A stretch of DNA of 64,000 nucleotides. Origin: Anaeromusa acidaminophila DSM 3853. GTDB taxonomy: Bacteria; Bacillota; Negativicutes; Anaeromusales; Anaeromusaceae. The translations under genes were made by a program, and so were the position numbers. Where the stretch lies: NCBI RefSeq assembly GCF_000374545.1, contig NZ_KB894582.1, positions 1 through 64,000 on the forward strand, given 5' to 3'. Below, one piece after another: positions 60,001 through 64,000 of the stretch (position 1 is the stretch's first letter; every line of letters starts with the position of its first letter). The notes under the pieces are model-generated. The model ran no database searches. It saw only the letters and a list, made by a program, of their open reading frames with translations, and was not told the origin of the DNA.

Positions 60001-60083
60001 TGCTGGTGTTGCCGGTTATGTATGCAACCTTGTATCGTGCGAAACCGCCGGTGGCGGAGCAGTCGTCGGAAAAAACGAACTGA
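56997..60083 (+). CDS. RND-family efflux pump inner-membrane transporter
   Basis: The 1028-residue protein has the AcrB/HAE layout: a first membrane helix, two large periplasmic loops and eleven more helices. The proton-relay acidic pair is in ALGLLVDDAIITIETMVVKM; other markers are GDPNK-type VTGEDPNKVRDIAQQM and the repeated second-half membrane region with GIIMRNTIILMDQIDQQ. It expels lipophilic compounds driven by protons. The start overlaps the membrane-fusion gene. A universal stress gene follows at 16 bases. Confidence 0.96.
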   Translation: MNQFNLTEWTLKHKHFLYFFIVLFFLEGIVSYKNLGRMEDPDFTIKQMVVTVAWPGATAMQVEEQVTDKIERKLQDLPGLDYLKSYSMPGYSVIYVNVKETVPKAEIRNRWVEARHMVDDIAGTLPAGVMPPGFNDRFDEVYGVVYALTGDGYTYEELREKAEKVRRLLLGVPSVKKVNLLGVQTEKIFIEIENAKMAQLGIDPALVTAAIQSQNAMAPAGMLETKADNVYLRVTGMFEKVEEIRSLPIQANGRTFRLGDIAKVTRAYADPSDPKFFYNGQPAIGISLAMESGGNILTLGESLETTTKQIQKALPGGMELHQTVNQPQVVANSISDFTKSLMEAIVIVLIVGFVSLGSRSGIIVAVCIPLVIAIVFTCMKLLGIDLQRISLGALIIALGLLVDDAIITIETMVVKMEEGWSRFNAACFAYTSTAYPRLTGELVTCASFIPVGFATGNGSEYCVTLFYVVVIALVSSWIVAGTATPLLGYLFIRVKPKEGEAEGEAASVHNTPFYAWFKRLLNWCLCHRRTVLAATAGCFLGAIVLMGLVNHEFFPSSTRPELIVQLKLQEGASIDKTEEVAKQFAQQLEDHPLISYYTYHVGEGAPRFVLSFEPTFNKTNFAEFIIVAKDYKARNELREKLSKQLANDFPEVQQHIKVISNGPAADYPIMLRVTGEDPNKVRDIAQQMEPIMAQHPKVKNVNLSWNEKSKVMHLEVDQDKARSLGVSSQALATALQTQLSGAPLSEYRETDRTISMLFRFDAADRNDLSRMKNLSIHVGNGRYIPLDQIAKISSDAEEGLLYRRNLKPMIAVQAEILPGATGDSVAEEVFNQMDDLRASLPIGYKIEYDGSKEDSLKAARYIMETVPAMIIVIMILLMIQLQNIPKMLLTLMTAPLGLIGVALGLFLTGSPMGFVVQLGILALAGIIMRNTIILMDQIDQQLASGDSLWDAIINATVVRFRPILLTAAAAILGMIPLIPNMFWGPMAVAIAAGLAGATILTLLVLPVMYATLYRAKPPVAEQSSEKTN

Positions 60084-60099
60084 AAGGAAGCGAGAAACG

Positions 60100-60543
60100 A
60101 TGGAAATAAAGTATAAAAAAATCCTGGCGCCGCTCGATGGCTCCCAAAATTCTTTTGCCGCCTTGGCTCATGCCATTGCTTTGGCGAAAACGACCGAAGC
60201 GGAGCTGCATATCTTATGCGTAATGGCATTGTCGCAGCAATTGCCGCTAGCGCCGCAGATATCGGGGCACAAAATTCCCTTTTACACTATGGATAAGCCG
60301 GAAGCTTTTGCTAAAACGATTATAGACGCCGCCGTAGCAAGCGTGCCGGAGGAGATAAACGTTAAAACCCATGTGGAGACCGGCGCTCCGACGCTTGTCA
60401 TTAAAGAATTTGCGGAGCAGCACGAGGTCGATCTGATTGTCATCGGCAGCCGCGGTTTGGGCGCTATTTCCGGCTTGATTATGGGCAGCGTCAGCGGTTA
60501 TGTGGTACATCAGGCAAAGTGTCCGGTATTGGTGGTTAAATAA
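60100..60543 (+). CDS. UspA-family universal stress protein
   Basis: The 147-residue protein has the Usp fold: IKYKKILAPLDGSQNSFAAL, then the ATP-binding-type motif VIGSRGLGAISGLIMGSVSG, then YVVHQAKCPVLVVK (G-2x-G-9x-G-S/T pattern). GGAAGCGAG precedes the ATG at 60100. It is in an efflux operon between the RND pump and TolC genes, an uncommon place. A role in envelope stress is inference. Confidence 0.9.
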   Translation: MEIKYKKILAPLDGSQNSFAALAHAIALAKTTEAELHILCVMALSQQLPLAPQISGHKIPFYTMDKPEAFAKTIIDAAVASVPEEINVKTHVETGAPTLVIKEFAEQHEVDLIVIGSRGLGAISGLIMGSVSGYVVHQAKCPVLVVK

Positions 60544-60581
60544 ATGCAGCTAAAGAAACTGCAATCATAGGGGGAACCAAG

Positions 60582-61883
60582 GTGAAAATAGAAAGGCCTG
60601 CGTGGGCAAAAAAAGTCGTCCTTTTGGGCGCGGCGCTGGCGTTGTGGAGCGGTACTGCAGCAGCAGAACCAACTGCGTTAACGCTGGAAGAAAGTATTTC
60701 TCTGGCTATGGCGCACAATCCGGTTTTGCGAATTGCCGCGGCGAATCAGGACAAAGCGGCAGGGGTTGTGGGGGAGGCGCAGGCTGCCAAAGGGGTCAGC
60801 GTTGATTATACTCATACGGAAATGCGCTCCAATGCGCCGCTTTCCTGGATGGCGACGATGGATGCCGTTTCGCCTTATAATTATTTTAGCAATAAAATCA
60901 GCGCTAGCGTGCCCCTCTATACCGGCGGCAAGCTGGAGAGCGTCGTAGCGCAGGCTAAATTGGGGAAGCAAGTATCGGACTTGGAGGTGCAGGCAACCCG
61001 GCAGCAATTGAAACTGGATACGACCGTAGAGTACTATGAAGTGCTGCGCAGCGGCAAATTGCTAGCGGTGGCGAGACAAACAGAAAGCGACTTTGCCCTG
61101 CACTTAAAGCAAGTTCGCCAGATGTACGAAGAAGGCGTTGCTGCCTGGCGGGACGTGCTGCAGACCAAAGTGCGGCTGGCCAATGCAGAAAACAGCCGCG
61201 TTCAGGCGGAAAACACCTACCAGCTTTCTCAATACACTCTAAATAAACGCATCGGTCTGCCACTGCATGGGGAGTTAAAGCTGCAAGAGCCTGCCGCAAA
61301 AGAACTGCCTCAGGAAACCATGGCAGCTTATGTGGAGCAAGGGGTGGCGAAGCGGCCGGAAATGGCCCAAAGCCAGACTGGAGTTACCTTGGCGAAGGAA
61401 AAGATAAAAGAAGCTAAAAGCGGTCAGCAGCCGAGTCTATCCCTGACGGGCAGTACCGCTTGGGATGATAACGACGCCTTTGGCGGCAGGAATCGCGACT
61501 GGACGGCTATGCTTGTGGTGCAGCTGAATCTTTTTGATTCCGGAGCTACCCAGGCCAAGCTCAAGCAGGCTAAAGCCAGTGAAGCGGCGGCGAGGGAGGA
61601 AGAACGCCAAACCAAAGACGCTATTTCTTTAGAAATTAGCGACGCTCATTTGCGGGTGCAAGAAGCGTTGAAGCGTATCGAAGCTACGCGTACTGCGGTA
61701 GAAGAAGCGCAGACCAATTTCAATATCAGCCGAGAGAGCTATGCCGCCGGCGTGGGTACCAATCTGGATGTTATGGATGCGGAAGTAGCGCTGCAACAGG
61801 CGCAGACCAACTATATTCAAGCGGCTTACGATTTGCAGATCAGCCGTGCGCGTCTGGAAAAAGCCATAGGGTCGCAAAAGTGA
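60582..61883 (+). CDS. TolC-family outer-membrane efflux protein
   Basis: The 433-residue protein has an N-terminal signal (KKVVLLGAALALWSGTAAAE) and two OEP repeats, each with long coiled-coil helices: LTLEESISLAMAHNPVLRIA and, later, GVTLAKEKIKEAKSGQQPSL. It forms the outer-membrane channel of the pump. A GTG start follows GGGGGAACC. This gene shows that the host has an outer membrane. It completes the operon of fusion protein, RND pump, Usp and TolC. Confidence 0.95.
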   Translation: MKIERPAWAKKVVLLGAALALWSGTAAAEPTALTLEESISLAMAHNPVLRIAAANQDKAAGVVGEAQAAKGVSVDYTHTEMRSNAPLSWMATMDAVSPYNYFSNKISASVPLYTGGKLESVVAQAKLGKQVSDLEVQATRQQLKLDTTVEYYEVLRSGKLLAVARQTESDFALHLKQVRQMYEEGVAAWRDVLQTKVRLANAENSRVQAENTYQLSQYTLNKRIGLPLHGELKLQEPAAKELPQETMAAYVEQGVAKRPEMAQSQTGVTLAKEKIKEAKSGQQPSLSLTGSTAWDDNDAFGGRNRDWTAMLVVQLNLFDSGATQAKLKQAKASEAAAREEERQTKDAISLEISDAHLRVQEALKRIEATRTAVEEAQTNFNISRESYAAGVGTNLDVMDAEVALQQAQTNYIQAAYDLQISRARLEKAIGSQK

Positions 61884-61980
61884 AAAAAGCAAGACGAACC
61901 AGCTTGCGTAAGTGACCGGAGGGTACGCGGAAAGGATTAGTGGAGTGCCGCGTCCCTTTCGGGCAGTCCTCCAAAAGAAA

Positions 61981-62010
61981 AAAGGCGGCTCCTTATCAGG
62001 AGTCGCCTTT
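61981..62010. terminator. Terminator between the efflux operon and the alcohol dehydrogenase
   Basis: AAAGGCGGCTCCT pairs with AGGAGTCGCCTTT around TATC; it serves both convergent genes. A D-like trace is at 61916-61930. Confidence 0.75.
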
Positions 62011-62085
62011 GTGGAATCGTTCACTCTTTGTCCCGTTGTGTTTCGTTCCGGCTTTCAGTCGAGCTATATTTCTGATCTTTCTCTC

Positions 62086-63267
62086 TTAACCGCGAGCCAG
62101 GAGGAAAATATTTTTCATGTCTTCTTGCGTGAGAACCTGGAAGGCGCCGACCGTCCGCTTGCCTTCAAAGCTGCATTTATAAGCCAGCTCATCAACCTGC
62201 GCATCGCTGACTTTAAGACCTAGTTCTTTTAAAGAGGTAGGCATGCCAATGGAGGTATAGAAGTTCTCCATGGCCTTAATGCCGGCGAGAGCCGTGTTGT
62301 CCGGCGAAGCGAAGTTGTTGGCAATGCCCAGCACATTGACGGCGAATTGGGCAAAGCGAGCCGAATTATTTTTTTGGACATACCGAGCCCAACTGCCCCA
62401 GATGGCCGCCAAACCGGCGCCATGAGCCACGTCAAAAATGCCGCTTAATTCGTGCTCCAACTGATGGCAAGCCCAGTCGCCCAGGCTGCGATGTCCGGTG
62501 AGATCGTTGTGAGAAAGGCTGCTAGCCCACATGATCTCTGCTCGGGCATTGTAGTTAGCAGGGTCTTTAACCAGGATGCGAGCATTGCGGATGACGGTGC
62601 GCATAAGGGCTTCGCTGATGCTGTCGGTCAGTTCCATGGTGGCATGGGGGCTGAAATAGCGTTCCATCGAATGCATGAGAATATCGGCGCAGCCGCTGGC
62701 TGTTTGATACGGAGGCAGCGTGGCCGTTAGCTCGGGATTCATAATCGCAAATTTGCAGCGGCTGTGATCGTTAGTGCAGCCGCGTTTGAGCCAGCCTTCT
62801 TCATTGGTGATAACCGAGGAATTGCTCATTTCGCTGCCGGCGGCGGCAATAGTTAAAATGGTTCCTACCGGGAAGCAACCTTGCGGCTGGGCTTTGCCGC
62901 AGTAAAAATCCCAAACGTCGCCGTCATAGGCAAGACCATAGCCGATCGCCTTGGCGGAATCGATGACGCTGCCGCCGCCAACGGCCAGCAGAAAGTCTAC
63001 CTTTTCCTTGCGACACAGCTCGATGCCTTCGCGCACCTTGGAAAGGCGGGGATTCGGCACGACGCCGCCAAGGCTGACGTGCTTTAGGCCGGCTTTTTCT
63101 AAGGAGGCGTAAACGCGGTCCAGCAGACCGGAGCGCTGTACGCTGCCGCCGCCAAAATGAACCAATACGGTTTGGCCTTGTTGTTCTTTGATGAGTTGTC
63201 CCACTTGATTTTCCGTGTCTTTACCGAAAATCACCCGGGTGGGTGCATAGTATTCAAAGTTTTTCAT
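62086..63267 (-). CDS. Iron-containing alcohol dehydrogenase (butanol-dehydrogenase-like)
   Basis: The 393-residue protein has the NAD(P)-binding N-terminal half (GGGSVIDSAKAIGY, TILTIAAAGSEMSN) and the helical metal-binding half. The iron ligands are visible: Asp and His in GCADILMHSMERYFSP and His in GDWACHQLEHELSGIFDVAH (two His). It likely reduces aldehydes with NAD(P)H. CAAGGAG precedes the ATG at 63267. It is monocistronic; a frame on the plus strand is a shadow. Confidence 0.93.
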   Translation of the reverse strand: MKNFEYYAPTRVIFGKDTENQVGQLIKEQQGQTVLVHFGGGSVQRSGLLDRVYASLEKAGLKHVSLGGVVPNPRLSKVREGIELCRKEKVDFLLAVGGGSVIDSAKAIGYGLAYDGDVWDFYCGKAQPQGCFPVGTILTIAAAGSEMSNSSVITNEEGWLKRGCTNDHSRCKFAIMNPELTATLPPYQTASGCADILMHSMERYFSPHATMELTDSISEALMRTVIRNARILVKDPANYNARAEIMWASSLSHNDLTGHRSLGDWACHQLEHELSGIFDVAHGAGLAAIWGSWARYVQKNNSARFAQFAVNVLGIANNFASPDNTALAGIKAMENFYTSIGMPTSLKELGLKVSDAQVDELAYKCSFEGKRTVGAFQVLTQEDMKNIFLLARG

Positions 63268-63467
63268 GCTCTGTTCACTCCTTGTTCTTTGCAATAAAAT
63301 AAGAATTTCCACATGGAATGATTATTTTCCTTTGCCATACACAAAAAAACAAAACGCAACGTTTGGCAGAGGGAGGAGGTTCAGGGGGAAATACTTGTTG
63401 AGATGAAATAGAATTGTAACATCATAGTGCTACAATAGTATAAAAGGCAGTAGGAAGGAAGCGTTTT

Positions 63468-64000
63468 ATGAAAACCAATAGCTGTTTACAGCGAGAAGAA
63501 ATAACAATAGCTCAGCCTGGGAGGAGGCAGCGACTTTGGCTGGCGTGCTTATTAGGCCTGATTTCCGCTATGGGCCCCCTTTGCACCGATTTGTATTTGC
63601 CGGCGCTGCCGTTGCTCCAGCAAAGTCTTGGCGGCGCTACGCCGTCCCAGGTGCAGCTGAGCCTGACGGCGTCACTTTTAGGGTTGGCTCTCGGGCAGCT
63701 TTTGATGGGGCCGTATAGTGATGCGATGGGGCGTCATCGGCCTTTATGGCTGTCCTTGGGCGTGTTTTCCTTGGCCTCCTTTTGGTGCGCCTTTGCGACA
63801 TCCGCCTGGGAGCTGGCGGGCGTGCGCCTTTTGCAGGGGTTGGCTGGCGCTGGGGGCATTGTAATCTCTCGGGCTATGGTTAGGGATTTGTACGAAGGGG
63901 CGGAGCTTACTCGCTTTTTTTCTCTCCTCATGCTGGTGCATAGCGTTGCCCCAACTCTGGCACCGACTTTGGGCGGTTTGTTATTGCAAGTGACCAATTG
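63468..64000 (+). CDS. Bcr/CflA-family multidrug exporter (MFS), N-terminal part
   Basis: The visible 177 residues have an initial cytoplasmic tip, then WLACLLGLISAMGPLCTDLY and LPALPLLQQSLGGATPSQVQ, which is the Bcr/CflA start. The motif-A loop reads GPYSDAMGRHRPLWLSLGVF and the TM4 region is GLAGAGGIVISRAMVRDLYE. AAGGAAG precedes the ATG at 63468. It is cut by the window edge after about five membrane segments. Confidence 0.9.
   Translation, partial: MKTNSCLQREEITIAQPGRRQRLWLACLLGLISAMGPLCTDLYLPALPLLQQSLGGATPSQVQLSLTASLLGLALGQLLMGPYSDAMGRHRPLWLSLGVFSLASFWCAFATSAWELAGVRLLQGLAGAGGIVISRAMVRDLYEGAELTRFFSLLMLVHSVAPTLAPTLGGLLLQVTN

Overview
The window is a piece of a Negativicutes-type chromosome (a diderm, anaerobic Firmicute; a Sporomusa/Anaeromusa/Pelosinus-like genus is my best guess). 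The inference rests on strong AGGAGG-type ribosome sites and frequent GTG/TTG starts together with outer-membrane machinery (TolC, tripartite RND pump). It also rests on a clostridial-style nif operon (nifH-nifI1-nifI2-nifD-nifK, short NifK, split NifV) and many short intrinsic terminators. No rRNA, tRNA or CRISPR array was seen. Start codons were chosen by ribosome-site spacing, so several genes are shorter than their longest open frame.

Layout. 1-262: end of an IS3-family element. 286-4650: small secreted/membrane hypotheticals, an aldo/keto reductase broken by an in-frame TAG, a 54-aa KOW-like protein and an LCP envelope protein. 4830-8795: a compact KAS III, GNAT-like protein and ACP operon followed by a GT39-like membrane glycosyltransferase. 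8837-12717: CPBP protease, secreted TlpA thioredoxin with a coupled 58-aa Cys-pair peptide, RNase HI and a zinc phospholipase C-like protein. 12901-25701: the nitrogen-fixation region, with a sigma-70 promoter, a roughly 360-nt structured leader, nifH, nifI1, nifI2, nifD, nifK, nifE, nifN, nifB, a [2Fe-2S] ferredoxin, an AnfO-like protein, nifV-omega and nifV-alpha. It supplies the reductase, catalytic component, PII-type switch-off proteins, cofactor assembly and homocitrate synthesis. Dispersed repeats sit between nifK/nifE and between nifB/fdx.

25985-33998: accessory metabolism and regulators (M20 peptidase, two-gene AraC/B3-4 unit, SAP-like peptide, HD protein, ATC-hydrolase-like protein, divergent MerR/CMD pair, LysE exporter, HpaI aldolase, zinc ribbon, C_GCAxxG_C_C protein). 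34159-43424: KimA-like potassium permease with its ribosome site in a hairpin loop, an orphan Flp pilin, an EAL-HDOD protein, M24 peptidase, PruA, LysR and an amino-acid permease. 43605-49441: MarR-MFS-YdcZ, AraC, MFS, and a second MFS gene frameshifted in an A7 run. 49539-54972: FlxA-like protein, a small membrane protein behind a Fur-like promoter, a c-di-GMP-I riboswitch controlling a small peptide and a second EAL-HDOD protein, a UPF0158-like protein and a chemoreceptor. 55044-61883: TetR with three matching operators, and a membrane-fusion/RND/universal-stress/TolC operon. 62086-64000: an iron alcohol dehydrogenase and the start of a Bcr/CflA exporter.

Four dispersed repeat families (called A-D here) populate the gaps between 10.6 and 42 kb, with D-like traces to 62 kb. 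Family A forms a long fold-back hairpin whose arms covary between copies. A composite of families C and B occurs twice in opposite orientation around the second half of the nif region. The most notable regulatory features are the c-di-GMP riboswitch, the nif leader, the TetR operator set and the ribosome-site hairpin of the potassium permease.
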